Below are positions 35,613 through 45,937 of a DNA stretch of 64,000 nt, in pieces. How positions within the stretch are numbered: position 1 is the first letter of the stretch; each line of letters starts with the position of its first letter. This DNA is from Shinella sp. CPCC 101442 (GTDB lineage: Bacteria > Pseudomonadota > Alphaproteobacteria > Rhizobiales > Rhizobiaceae). Below the pieces are notes generated by a model. The model searched no databases. It had not been told where the DNA came from and worked only from the letters and a program-made list of their open reading frames with translations. Both the position numbers and the translations under genes were made by a program. Location of the stretch: assembly GCF_024704725.1 (NCBI RefSeq), contig NZ_JALIQS010000003.1:868001-932000 (forward strand). Direction: 5' to 3'.

Positions 35613-36878
35613 TTACTTCGCCAGGTCTTCGTTGCCGCCGACCTCGACGAACTGCCGGTCGATGCTTGGAAGTTCCTGGCCTTCGATCGCCGCTTCGAAG
35701 GCGCGCAGACGCTTGTGGATCGATTGCAGCTCGATGATCGTCGACCAGGAATTCACCAGGTACTGGAACGAGCTGGACACCTGGCCGAAGGCCGTCAGAA
35801 TCTGCTGCAGGATACCATAGGTGATCTTGCCGCCGACGATGGTCGGCACGAGGATGAAGTAGACGAAGAGGTTGTCCGCCTGGATGTAGAACATGCGGGC
35901 GACGTTGAAATAGAGATAGTGGAAATAGAGGCGGAAATAGTTCGTCCGGACGTTGTCGAAGAGTTCGCGCACCGTCGGCGGCTGGGCGCGCGCAGCGTCG
36001 TCCTCGCCGTAGACCAGTTCCTTTCGATAGGCGGCTTCCACACGCTGGTTGCGGAACTCCAGCCCCGGCAGCTTGATGCCGACAAAGGCGAGCAGGAAAG
36101 TACCGAAGGCCGACCAGAGGATTGCCGCCCAGAACAAGGCATGCGGAATTTCACCGATAAAGGGCATCGGGCCGATATGCACGGAGAGCGCAAAAAGCAC
36201 GGGCAGGAAGGCGACCAGCGTCATCACCGCGTCGATCAGGCTGACGCCGAGACCTTCCGTGATCGACGCAAAGCGCATCGTGTCTTCCTGCACACGCTGC
36301 GAGGCGCCTTCGATGTGGCGCACGCGCGTCCAGAGCGACATGTAATAGTTGTTCATCGCCGAGCGCCAGCGGAAGACATAGTGGCTGACGAAGAAGCGGG
36401 TGATCACGTAGACGAAGACGCTGATGAAAGCGATCTGGCAGAAGATCAACATCAGGTCGAAGAAGTTTTCGACCTTGACGGTGCTGTTCGGCTGGAAGGC
36501 GCCCATCAGCGTATCACCGAACGGGCGACGCCAATTGTTGATGGCGAGCGAGACCTGAACGCTGAAATAGGTCGAGAAGATGATGAAGGCCGAGCCCCAG
36601 ATCGACCAGTTCGTCCACGGATGGTCCTTCGCCTTCACCTGCCAGAACACGCCGAAGATGACGGTGCAGAGCAGGAAGTAGGTGTAGAACCAGATGTTGT
36701 CAGGCGTGATGAAGTAACCGAGCCCGACTGGAGGATCCGTACCCTCGGGCAGCGGCGGCAGGCCAATCAGCGCACCGAAACTGGCGCCGACCGTGTACCA
36801 CACCCCGATAGCAAACAGCGTCCAGACGACGAGAGAAGTGAAGAACAGCTTCGGCTGCGGGAAGAAGGAATGGAACAA
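35613..36878 (-). CDS. bacA: BacA/SbmA-type peptide transporter
   Basis: Inner-membrane, proton-driven peptide importer of the SbmA/BacA family, 421 residues (S. meliloti BacA is 420). Starts MFHSFFPQPKLFF, has about seven to eight TM segments, and carries SHYVFRWRSAMNNYYMSLWTRVRHIEGASQRVQEDTMRFA-type sequence, the family core, and HYLYFNVARMFY. In S. meliloti it is needed for survival against nodule peptides and for very-long-chain fatty acid modification of lipid A. Initiation appears to be TTG at 36878. Confidence 0.88.
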   Translation of the reverse strand: MFHSFFPQPKLFFTSLVVWTLFAIGVWYTVGASFGALIGLPPLPEGTDPPVGLGYFITPDNIWFYTYFLLCTVIFGVFWQVKAKDHPWTNWSIWGSAFIIFSTYFSVQVSLAINNWRRPFGDTLMGAFQPNSTVKVENFFDLMLIFCQIAFISVFVYVITRFFVSHYVFRWRSAMNNYYMSLWTRVRHIEGASQRVQEDTMRFASITEGLGVSLIDAVMTLVAFLPVLFALSVHIGPMPFIGEIPHALFWAAILWSAFGTFLLAFVGIKLPGLEFRNQRVEAAYRKELVYGEDDAARAQPPTVRELFDNVRTNYFRLYFHYLYFNVARMFYIQADNLFVYFILVPTIVGGKITYGILQQILTAFGQVSSSFQYLVNSWSTIIELQSIHKRLRAFEAAIEGQELPSIDRQFVEVGGNEDLAK

Positions 36879-36973
36879 GGCGCGAAACTTTCATTTTCTG
36901 ATGGCAGCAGCGCCGCCGGTTCGCGCAGAACCTAGAGGAGTTTGCGAATGGCAACAATTGCCAAGCGCCCGGA

Positions 36974-38164
36974 TTACCGAGATTTAATGGAAAGCCCTCC
37001 CCCCAGGACGAAGGCTACGGCGGCAAGAAGCAGGATCGTGGCGGCGGCGAGACTGGGCAGGACATAACTGCCGGTGCGTGCGGCAAGGAAGCCCGCGCCA
37101 AGTGGCCCCAGGATCTGCCCGACGCCGAAGGCGGCCGTCATCAGCGCCAGGACCTGGCGCGGGCTTTCACTCGCCAGAACCCGGCCGAGTTGCAGGCCGT
37201 AGGCCGTGATGACGATGAAGGTGAGGCCGAGCAGAGCCCCGCCGATCAGAGCCGAGGCGGGGAATGGCAGCACGACGGTGACGGCAACCCCGACCACTTC
37301 GACAAGCAGCGCCGCCAGATAGGCCGCCGCGACGCCATGGCGCCGCTCCATCGGCTTCCAGGCGATGACGGAGATCGCGGCCGATGCGCCGGTGACCAGC
37401 CAGGTGAGACATTCGAGCAGCGGGCTCTGCGCACCTTCCCGCGCGATGGCGACGATGAAGGTGGCGGTGACGACATAGCCGATGCCGAACAGGCCATAGC
37501 TCAGCGTCAGCGCCACGAGCGGCCGCGTCCAGACGATCGACGGTTCGCGCCGCCCTCCGGCATGACCTTCCGGACGGGGCAGGAGCCGGACGACGGCCGC
37601 AAGACCGATGGCACCGAGCAGCGCCCCGGCCAGCCAGTCGATGCGCCAGGTCGGAATGGCGAACGGCCCGATCAGCGACAGGAGATAGACCAGCACGGCC
37701 GAAACCGCGATGCCGCAGCCGACGCCGGAAAAATGCGCCATCTGCACACGCGGGTCACCGTGGCGCAGCCCGATGGAAAGCACGATGCCGGAGGTGAAGA
37801 TCATGGCGAAGGCGCTGGCAAGCCCCGCCAGGAAGCGGACGACGGAGAGCGCGGCAACGCCCGAAAGCAGCCCCATGGCGACGAGCAGCACGACGGTGGA
37901 CACCAAGGCCCCCAGGGCAATGCGCCGTTCGAGGCCCGCGGCCCAGCCATAGGCAGCAAGTACCGCACCGAGCAGATAACCCGCGAAATTGGCGGCGGCG
38001 ATGATGCCGGCGTCAGCGGCGTTGAGCCCCAGGCCCGTCATCATGCCCGGCAGCACGGGCGTATAGAAGAAACGGCCGAGGCCCATGGCGACGGCCATCG
38101 CGATCGCGCCGGCCAAGGCCGCCCGGACGGGCTCGCGCGACAGAACTGGAGTGCGGTGCATCAT
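36974..38164 (-). CDS. YbfB/YjiJ-family MFS transporter
   Basis: An inner-membrane carrier of about 397 residues with about 12 TM helices. The N-terminal segment AIAMAVAMGLGRFFYTPVLPGMM and GIIAAANFAGYLLGAVLAA are typical of the YbfB/YjiJ (DUF1228) group of the major facilitator superfamily. Substrate unknown. Starts at MMHRTP (38164); a longer frame to 38203 is possible because no ribosome-binding site is decisive. Confidence 0.85.
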   Translation of the reverse strand: MMHRTPVLSREPVRAALAGAIAMAVAMGLGRFFYTPVLPGMMTGLGLNAADAGIIAAANFAGYLLGAVLAAYGWAAGLERRIALGALVSTVVLLVAMGLLSGVAALSVVRFLAGLASAFAMIFTSGIVLSIGLRHGDPRVQMAHFSGVGCGIAVSAVLVYLLSLIGPFAIPTWRIDWLAGALLGAIGLAAVVRLLPRPEGHAGGRREPSIVWTRPLVALTLSYGLFGIGYVVTATFIVAIAREGAQSPLLECLTWLVTGASAAISVIAWKPMERRHGVAAAYLAALLVEVVGVAVTVVLPFPASALIGGALLGLTFIVITAYGLQLGRVLASESPRQVLALMTAAFGVGQILGPLGAGFLAARTGSYVLPSLAAATILLLAAVAFVLGGGLSIKSR

Positions 38165-38253
38165 GCCGTGACCATCGCACTGCAACATGGGCACGACAAA
38201 CAAGATTAATTGATCGTCGGATCAGCGCCCGTGAAGGCTCAAGCTTGGAATGT

Positions 38254-39006
38254 TTAGCCCGGCAGCGTCACCACCAACGGTCCGTTGCGCGTTGCGACGA
38301 CCGTATGCTCGAACTGCACCGTCGGCGCACTCGGCTCGCTGTAGAGCGTCCATTCGTCCCGGTCGCCGCTTTCCGCCCAGTTGGCGCCGAGCGACAGGAA
38401 AGGCTCGACCGTGAAGACAAGGCCATCCGTCATGCGGCGCTTTTCCTGCGGATCGGGCCAGGTGGCGATTTCCGTCGGCTCCTCGTGCAGCGAGCGGCCG
38501 ACACCGTGGCTCGCCAGATTGGCGATCAGCGTGTAGCGGTTTTTTCGCGCGAATTCGCCGATGGCATTGCCGACCTGCGCCAGCGGCTTGCCGGCCTTCA
38601 CTTCCTTGAGACCGACCCACAGCGCCCGTTTGCCATCCCGGCACAGCCGCTCCACGGCCGGCGTCGAGCGGCCGACGACGAAGGACGCGCCCGTATCGGC
38701 GAAGTAACCGTCGAGTACGGCGGAGACATCGATATTGACGAGATCGCCGTCCCGAATCACCCGGTCGCCCGGAATGCCATGCGCGACTTCCTCGTTGACG
38801 GAAATGCAGGTCGCGCCCGGAAACCTGTAGCAGCTTTCCGGCGCCGACTGGGCGCCCGCGGCTTCCAGCATGCGCCGGCCGATCAGGTCGAGTTCGGCCG
38901 TCGTCATACCGGGGCGCACCGCCGTCTGCATGTGCTGCAGTACATTGGCGCAAATCCGGCCGATGGCCTTCAGCCCGTTGAGGTCGTCGTCGTTCTCTAA
39001 AGTCAT
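38254..39006 (-). CDS. map: Type I methionine aminopeptidase
   Basis: Removes N-terminal Met from nascent proteins. 250 residues with the five metal ligands in context: NIDVSAVLDGYFADTG (two Asp), SHGVGRSLHEEP (His), FTVEPFLS (Glu), and QFEHTVVAT (Glu). Start MTLENDDDLNGLKAIG at 39006. It may be a second, non-ribosomal-operon copy, as rhizobia often have more than one. Same strand as the LLM gene, 46 bp apart. Confidence 0.94.
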   Translation of the reverse strand: MTLENDDDLNGLKAIGRICANVLQHMQTAVRPGMTTAELDLIGRRMLEAAGAQSAPESCYRFPGATCISVNEEVAHGIPGDRVIRDGDLVNIDVSAVLDGYFADTGASFVVGRSTPAVERLCRDGKRALWVGLKEVKAGKPLAQVGNAIGEFARKNRYTLIANLASHGVGRSLHEEPTEIATWPDPQEKRRMTDGLVFTVEPFLSLGANWAESGDRDEWTLYSEPSAPTVQFEHTVVATRNGPLVVTLPG

Positions 39007-39052
39007 CGCATCTCTCTTTCGCGGGGCGTCCTATCACGCCCGCGCGCCGCTG

Positions 39053-40114
39053 TCAGGCGGAAGCAGGTTCGGCCTTGACCGATTGCTCCGCCAGCATCTC
39101 GCGCACGAGCGGCGCGACCCGGGTGCCGTACAACTCGATTCCGCGCAAAATTTGATCATGCGGCATAAGCCCGATCGCCATCTGCAGCAGGAAGCGATCG
39201 TTCCTGAAGATCTTCTGGTGCGCGACGATCTTCTTCGCCACCGTCTCGGGGTCGCCGAGGAACAGATGGCCGTTCGGCCCGGTTGCCTGATCGAACTGCG
39301 CCCGGCTCGTCGGTCCCCAGCCGCGCTCGCCGCCGATGCGGTTCATCACCGCGGCCTGCGGGCCGTAGAAGGCATCGGCCGCCGCTTCCGTGGTGTCAGC
39401 GATGAAGCCATGCACGTTGATGCTGGTCTTCAGCTTCGCCTCGTCCTGACCGGCGCGACGCGCGGCCTCGCGGTAGAGATCGAAGAGCGGCGCATAACGC
39501 GACGGCGTGCCGCCGATGATGGCGAGCGCCAGCGGCAGGCCATAGGCGCCGGCCCGCGCGACCGATTGCGGCGTACCGCCGACGGCGATCCAGATCGGCA
39601 TCCTGCCCTGCGCCGGACGCGGATAGACGCCGAGCCCCGACAGCGGCGCGCGCATCGTGCCGTTCCAGGAAACCTTTTCCTGGTCGTTGATAGCGAGCAG
39701 CAGATCGAGTTTCTCTTCGAAAAGCGTATCGTAATCGTCCAGCGCATAGCCGAAGAGCGGGAAGGATTCGATGAAAGAGCCACGCCCCGCCATGATCTCC
39801 GCCCGGCCGCCCGAGATGAGGTCGACCGTCGAGAATTGCTGGAAGACGCGCACCGGATCATCCGACGAGAGCACGGTCACCGCGCTCGAAAGCCGGATGT
39901 TCTTCGTTCGCGCGGCGGCGGCGGCAAGCACGACGGCGGGCGCGGAAGCCGCATAGTCGGGCCGGTGATGCTCGCCGAGCCCGAAGACGTCGAGCCCCAC
40001 CTGATCGGCGAGCTCGATCTCTTCGAGCAGGTTCTTCAACCGCTTCTCCCCTTCCCGCCCCTTGTCGGCAGCGTTGGGATCGACATCGGCGAATGTATAG
40101 AGACCAAGTTCCAT
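39053..40114 (-). CDS. LLM-class flavin-dependent oxidoreductase
   Basis: A 353-residue luciferase-like monooxygenase: [64 protein letters not shown], and [20 protein letters not shown]. It would use FMNH2 or F420-type cofactor; the substrate is unknown. Start ATG 40114. Upstream of map on the same strand. Confidence 0.9.
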   Translation of the reverse strand: MELGLYTFADVDPNAADKGREGEKRLKNLLEEIELADQVGLDVFGLGEHHRPDYAASAPAVVLAAAAARTKNIRLSSAVTVLSSDDPVRVFQQFSTVDLISGGRAEIMAGRGSFIESFPLFGYALDDYDTLFEEKLDLLLAINDQEKVSWNGTMRAPLSGLGVYPRPAQGRMPIWIAVGGTPQSVARAGAYGLPLALAIIGGTPSRYAPLFDLYREAARRAGQDEAKLKTSINVHGFIADTTEAAADAFYGPQAAVMNRIGGERGWGPTSRAQFDQATGPNGHLFLGDPETVAKKIVAHQKIFRNDRFLLQMAIGLMPHDQILRGIELYGTRVAPLVREMLAEQSVKAEPASA

Positions 40115-40215
40115 GGGATGTTCCGGATGAGAGGATTTTCCCTCACATATGGCCGGGCTAGGCGGCTTGAAAGGCCCCCTCGGGAAACAGTGTGTTCACA
40201 GGGGCGTCTGCGCGG

Positions 40216-40241
40216 AACAAAACGGGGCGGTTTCCCGCCCC
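40216..40241 (-). terminator. Terminator of the ECF42/SRPBCC operon
   Basis: ggggcgg (40224-40230) pairs with ccgcccc (40235-40241). On the minus strand it is followed by GTTTTGTT. It lies directly after the SRPBCC gene stop. Confidence 0.7.
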
Positions 40242-40250
40242 ACAATTCGT

Positions 40251-40736
40251 CTAGAGTTTCGAAGCCACCTCTTCAAGCTGGCTGGCCACCTGCCCCCATC
40301 CCTCATGGAACCCCATCTTCTCATGCGCTTCGCAATCCTCCACGCTCCAGTGGCGTGCGATCGCGGTGTAGCGGGTCTTACCGTCTCCAAGGTCGTCGAA
40401 GAGGATTTCGGCGCTGAAGAAGGCCTTTTCCGTCGGCTTCCAGTCGGGGCCGAAGGCATCTGTCGTGATGATGCGCTTGTCCTTCTCCACCTTCAGGAAG
40501 ACGCCGGTGGAATCCATGTGGAAACCCTCGGGACCGGTCATGACCGTGCGAAACTTGCCGCCATCGCGCGGGTCCATGTCGACGAGTTCAAGCGCATAGG
40601 GCTTGGGCATGAACCACTCCTTCAGGATTTCCGGCGTCGTCCAGGCCTTGAAGAGCTGAGCGGGCGTGGCGTTCAAGACGCGGGTCAGCACCAGTTCACG
40701 ATTGTTGGCGGGCTTGATTTCGGCGGTCTCGGTCAT
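40251..40736 (-). CDS. SRPBCC/AHSA1-like protein
   Basis: A 161-residue START-fold protein of the Activator-of-Hsp90-ATPase-like (AHSA1) group: LVLTRVLNATPAQLFKAWTTPEILKEWFMP at the N-terminus, MDPRDGGKFRTVMTGPEG, and EKMGFHEGWGQVASQLEEV at the end. GAGGAGG before ATG 40736 is strong. It lies 78 bp after the ECF42 sigma gene. ECF42 loci often include such START-domain genes, so it may be a target of the sigma factor. Confidence 0.88.
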   Translation of the reverse strand: MTETAEIKPANNRELVLTRVLNATPAQLFKAWTTPEILKEWFMPKPYALELVDMDPRDGGKFRTVMTGPEGFHMDSTGVFLKVEKDKRIITTDAFGPDWKPTEKAFFSAEILFDDLGDGKTRYTAIARHWSVEDCEAHEKMGFHEGWGQVASQLEEVASKL

Positions 40737-40814
40737 GGTGTTCCTCCTCGTTGGAACATGGGTCGGTTCGTGGCAAGGACGGCCGGCGGGTAGACGATCC
40801 GACATCGAAACCGA

Positions 40815-42071
40815 TTATTTTTCGGCCGCCGCCATCTCCCGCTGCATGCTGTCGAGATGCTGGCGGATATGGGCGGCCTCGGCCGGCGTGGTGGCGAGCG
40901 CAATGGCGCGGTCGAAGGCCTCATGCGCCTCGCGATAGCGGCCGAGCTGCTTGAGAAGTCCGCCGCGCAACCCATGAAAATAGAAATAGCCGGAGAGTTT
41001 TTCCGCCAGTGGCTCCACGAGCGCCAGTGCCGCCTCCGGCCCTTCCCGTTTGGCAACGGCGACCGCCCGGTTGAGCCGCACCACGGGCGACGGCTGCAGA
41101 CGCTCCAGCGTCTGATAGAGCAGGTCGATCTGCAACCAGTCCGCCTCCGCGGCCGTCGTGGCACGGGCATGCAAGGCGGCTATCGCCGCCTGGATCTGGA
41201 AGGCGCCGGGCGTGCGGTGACGGATCGCCTTGTCGATCAGCACCAGTGCCTCGTCGATCAGGGCGCGATCCCACAACGAACGGTTCTGATCATCCAACAA
41301 CACGATCTGGCCCTCCGCATCGAAACGGGCATCGAGGCGTGAATGCTGGAGCAAAAGCAGCGCCGTCAGCCCCATGATTTCCGATTCTGATGGAAACAGC
41401 GTCAAGAGCAGCCGCGCCAGCCGGATCGCCTCCGCGCAGAAGGGCGTATCGGCTCGATCCGGCGCGCCGGCCGAATACCCCTCGTTGAAGACGAGATAGA
41501 GCATCGCGGCAACAACCCCGAGCCGTTCGGCACGCGCCACGGCATCCGGCGTCTCGAAGGCAATGCCCGCGGCTCCCACCTTCGCCTTGGCGCGCGTGAT
41601 GCGCTGCTCCATCGCCGCTTCCGAAACGAGGAAGGCTTTCGCGATCTGCTTCACCGACAGGCCGGACACGATGCGCAATGCCAGCGCGATCTGCTGTGTC
41701 GCCGGCAGGTCCGGATGGCAGCAGACGAAGAGCAGCCGCAGGATGTCGTCGCGGTAATGCGCGCCGTCCAGCCGGTCCGCCAGGTCGCTTTCCGTATCCT
41801 CCAGATCGGAGAGCACCTCCTCGGGCGGAAGCGGCTGGTGTTTTGCGCGCTTGCGCACCTGGTCTATGCCGCTGTTGCGGCCGACGAAGATGAGCCAGGC
41901 TGCCGGATCGCGCGGCGGGCCCTTTTCGGGCCAGGTCTTCAGCGCGCGAAGGCAGGCCTCCTGAAAAGCCTCCTCCGCAAGGTCGAGGTTGCGGAAGTAG
42001 CGCAGGAGCGCGCCCATGGCCTGCGGCCGCGCCGATGTCAGCGCCAGATCGATCCAGGCAAGCTCCGTCAT
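40815..42071 (-). CDS. ECF42-type RNA polymerase sigma factor with C-terminal TPR extension
   Basis: A 418-residue sigma factor. Sigma region 2 (ALLRYFRNLDLAEEAFQEACLRALKTWPEKG) and region 4 (LALRIVSGLSVKQIAKAFLVSEAAMEQRITRAK) occupy the first ~190 residues. The rest is a C-terminal extension with DUF6596 and TPR-like repeats (YFHGLRGGLLKQLGRYREAHEAFDRAIAL), the hallmark of group ECF42. These lack an anti-sigma gene; the extension itself is thought to control activity. Its ATG overlaps the TGA of the upstream YCII gene (ATGA). Confidence 0.93.
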   Translation of the reverse strand: MTELAWIDLALTSARPQAMGALLRYFRNLDLAEEAFQEACLRALKTWPEKGPPRDPAAWLIFVGRNSGIDQVRKRAKHQPLPPEEVLSDLEDTESDLADRLDGAHYRDDILRLLFVCCHPDLPATQQIALALRIVSGLSVKQIAKAFLVSEAAMEQRITRAKAKVGAAGIAFETPDAVARAERLGVVAAMLYLVFNEGYSAGAPDRADTPFCAEAIRLARLLLTLFPSESEIMGLTALLLLQHSRLDARFDAEGQIVLLDDQNRSLWDRALIDEALVLIDKAIRHRTPGAFQIQAAIAALHARATTAAEADWLQIDLLYQTLERLQPSPVVRLNRAVAVAKREGPEAALALVEPLAEKLSGYFYFHGLRGGLLKQLGRYREAHEAFDRAIALATTPAEAAHIRQHLDSMQREMAAAEK

Positions 42072-42442
42072 TTTATGGGTACTCCCGGATTGAAGAACTG
42101 CAGCGGCCGGATTTCATAGGTGCCGTTCGCCGGATTGGCGGCGGAAAGCTCGCGCGCGAAGGTGATCGCCTCGTCCAGCGTTTCCGCCTCGAGCACGAAG
42201 AAGCCGAGGAATTGCTCCTTGGTTTCAGCAAACGGACCATCCATGACGATATCGTCCGTCGCGCCCTTGCGCACCGTGACTGCCGCCGTCGTGGGCATCA
42301 GCCGCGCGACGGGACCGAGCTTGCCGGCTTCGGCATAACGCTGGTTGACGGCGCCAAGATCGGCCATGACCTTGTCGTCCATCTCCTTGCTCCAGGCAGA
42401 GACTTCGCTTTCGCTATCGTAACAAAGAACGGCATACAGCAT
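42068..42442 (-). CDS. YCII/DGPF-domain protein, ECF42 partner
   Basis: A 124-residue YCII-related protein with the DGPF motif in DIVMDGPFAETKEQFLGF. Starts MLYAVLCYDSESEVSAW. DGPF genes are the usual companion and target of ECF42 sigma factors. It is first in the operon and overlaps the sigma gene by 4 bp. Biochemical function unknown. Confidence 0.93.
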   Translation of the reverse strand: MLYAVLCYDSESEVSAWSKEMDDKVMADLGAVNQRYAEAGKLGPVARLMPTTAAVTVRKGATDDIVMDGPFAETKEQFLGFFVLEAETLDEAITFARELSAANPANGTYEIRPLQFFNPGVPIK

Positions 42443-42462
42443 GGTGAACTCCCGTTGGCTGA

Positions 42463-42491
42463 AAGACGTAGGAGTAGCGTCTCAACCGACA
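42463..42491 (-). promoter_or_regulatory. Candidate ECF42-dependent promoter
   Basis: On the minus strand TGTCGG (complement of 42486-42491) and CGTCTT (complement of 42463-42468) are 17 nt apart, upstream of the YCII gene. The TGTCG/CGTC pair resembles, from memory, the ECF42 promoter reported in actinobacteria (TGTCGA at -35). It would start transcription ~14 nt before the ATG, leaving room for GGGAG. Confidence 0.5.
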
Positions 42492-42634
42492 GGGCGCACC
42501 GGATTATTTTTGGATTTTGAGTGAGAGGCGCGGGTTAGGTCGAATTCGACTTACGCCCTTTGCGATTTTTTAAACCGGAACGTGAAATGAAACAACACCA
42601 GAAGTTGTTTCTATAATTTACGTAAGTAGCCGAA

Positions 42635-42958
42635 ATGCCGTGGTGGATGCATGTCATTGGTTTTTTGTTGGGCGTTGCTGGCATAATCGCTGGCATCGTG
42701 TTTCGCCCATTCTGGCTATCCGATTGGGGAATGCCCACGCTTCTTCTGATCTTGTTCGTCGGAACAGCGGTGATCTGTGGATATGGTGGGCCTGGAAAGC
42801 CGCTCGACCCGCTCTTCGGGCTTGCATGCGGATGCCTGATGATGATCGGGACTGGGGTCGCGTTGTATTCCCATCCAATCATCGGCCTAGCAACCATTTT
42901 TGGACTAGGCTACCTCGGATCAAAAACGAAATTTGTCAAAAACAGACATAAAGAATGA
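42635..42958 (+). CDS. Small multi-pass membrane protein of unknown function
   Basis: A 107-residue protein with about three to four hydrophobic segments (WWMHVIGFLLGVAGIIAGIVF; LLLILFVGTAVICGYGG; LACGCLMMIGTGVALYS; IGLATIFGLGYLG) and a basic C-terminus. No family recognised. The region 42500-42960 is visibly richer in A and T, with codon use unlike its neighbours, which suggests recent acquisition. No clear ribosome-binding site. Confidence 0.5.
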   Translation: MPWWMHVIGFLLGVAGIIAGIVFRPFWLSDWGMPTLLLILFVGTAVICGYGGPGKPLDPLFGLACGCLMMIGTGVALYSHPIIGLATIFGLGYLGSKTKFVKNRHKE

Positions 42959-43015
42959 AGCTGTAACGTCTGTGTGTCGCAGCAGATGAGAACACGGAAG
43001 GTGGTCACGAATGGC

Positions 43016-43420
43016 TCAGATCTTGAACACGTCGTCCTGCCAGAACACAATCACGTAACCACCATTGGGCTCGGCCTCATCCGCCCAGGCGCGTAATTGC
43101 GCATGATACGGCTCGCGCCGCCAGATATCGGGATGGTCGGGATCGACGAGAACGGTGATCTGCGGCCCCTGCCGGTAGATCATCATATGCGAGCGGGATG
43201 GCTCCCACTCCTGCCCGAGCGATTCATCGACCATCCAGAGACAGAGAAAATCCCGACAGACCGATGGCCGGTCCGCATAGATCGAACAGCCCTCGCCTTC
43301 GATGCAATGCCGGCACCAGGCATTGGCCGGCTTGTCGAACAGATCGATATCCGGCAGCCGGCAACAGAGGGTGCAGGTACCGCAGGATCGGCCGGCGACG
43401 ATGGTCGGGGATGGGTGCAT
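43016..43420 (-). CDS. YkgJ-like cysteine-cluster protein
   Basis: A 134-residue protein with a metal-binding cysteine cluster: CGTCTLCCRLP, WCRHCIEGEGC and RPSVCRDFLCLW, the pattern of the zinc/iron-chelating YkgJ (CxxCxxCC) family. Function unknown. Starts at MHPSPTIVAG. Confidence 0.85.
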   Translation of the reverse strand: MHPSPTIVAGRSCGTCTLCCRLPDIDLFDKPANAWCRHCIEGEGCSIYADRPSVCRDFLCLWMVDESLGQEWEPSRSHMMIYRQGPQITVLVDPDHPDIWRREPYHAQLRAWADEAEPNGGYVIVFWQDDVFKI

Positions 43421-43455
43421 GGGCGACGCATAGCATCCGCAGGCGCTGCCTTGAA

Positions 43456-43466
43456 GGGGTAGGAAG

Positions 43467-43473
<7 letters not shown>
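43456..43473 (-). terminator. Hairpin at the glpK stop
   Basis: ggggtag (43456-43462) and ctacccc (43467-43473) form a 7-bp stem with a four-base loop overlapping the glpK stop codon. T-run on the minus strand is weak (TTCAAGG). Confidence 0.45.
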
Positions 43474-44960
<1,487 letters not shown>

Positions 44961-45154
44961 GCAGTCCTCCCATTGAGGGCCTCTCCCGGGCCCTTCGAAA
45001 TCTTCAATACGATAGAAAAACGAATGTCAAAGGAAAATAAAACGCAACTCCGTTTCGCGCCCAGCGGGACTGTAACGCGTGGAAAACGCAATTGTCATCG
45101 CTTGAGTTTTAGGCGTAGGCTACCGCAAAGCAGCATGAACTGGAGATTGCAAGC

Positions 45155-45928
45155 ATGAAAAGCGTCGTCGTCACCGGCTCCACCAGCGGCATCGGTCTCG
45201 CCATTGCCAGCGCCTTTGCGGAAACCGGCGCCAATGTCGTCATCAACGGCTTCGGCGATGCCGCTGAAATCGAGGCTATCAGGACAAAACTCGACGGCCT
45301 CGGCAAGGGCCGCGTCCTCTATCATCCCGCCGACATGACAAAGCCGCACGAAATCTCCGACCTCATCCAGACGGCGGTGGAGGAGTTCGATGGCGTCGAC
45401 ATCCTCGTCAACAATGCCGGCATCCAGCATGTGGAAAAGATCGAAGACTTTCCGCCGGAAAAGTGGGACCAGATCATCGCAATCAACCTGTCCAGTTCCT
45501 TTCACACCATCCGCGCCGCCGTGCCGCACATGAAGCGCAAGGGCTGGGGCCGCATCATCAACGTCGCCTCCGCGCACGGCCTCGTCGCCTCGCCCTTCAA
45601 GTCGGCCTATGTGGCGGCAAAGCACGGCGTCATGGGCCTGACGAAGACCGTGGCGCTGGAAGTGGCCGAAGACCGCATCACCGCCAATACGATCTGCCCC
45701 GGCTACGTGCTGACGCCGCTCGTCGAAAAGCAGATCCCCGATACGGCGAAGGCGCGCGGTATCAGCGAGGCGCAGGTGAAGTCCGACGTCATGCTGAAAT
45801 TCCAGCCGACCAAGGAATTCGTCGGCACGGACGAGGTGGCGGCGATCGCACTTTTCCTCGCCTCGGATGCGGCAAAGTCGATCAACGGCACCCATATATC
45901 CGTCGATGGCGGCTGGACCGCCCAGTAA
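45155..45928 (+). CDS. bdhA: D-3-hydroxybutyrate dehydrogenase
   Basis: Oxidises 3-hydroxybutyrate to acetoacetate in PHB breakdown. A 257-residue SDR: TGSTSGIGLAIASAFAETGA (cofactor), NNAGIQHVEKIEDF, catalytic Ser of NVASAHGLVAS and Tyr/Lys of SAYVAAKHG. The C-terminal GGWTAQ is typical of HBDH. First gene of a bdhA-xdhA-xdhB-xdhC series; in S. meliloti bdhA is known to be cotranscribed with xdhA2-xdhB2, so this linkage is conserved. Confidence 0.95.
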   Translation: MKSVVVTGSTSGIGLAIASAFAETGANVVINGFGDAAEIEAIRTKLDGLGKGRVLYHPADMTKPHEISDLIQTAVEEFDGVDILVNNAGIQHVEKIEDFPPEKWDQIIAINLSSSFHTIRAAVPHMKRKGWGRIINVASAHGLVASPFKSAYVAAKHGVMGLTKTVALEVAEDRITANTICPGYVLTPLVEKQIPDTAKARGISEAQVKSDVMLKFQPTKEFVGTDEVAAIALFLASDAAKSINGTHISVDGGWTAQ

Positions 45929-45937
45929 GGCACGCAC

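Noticed and set aside
35715-36935. 406-codon plus-strand frame opposite bacA
   Set aside because: Strongly charged mirror frame; bacA membrane protein is convincing on the other strand.
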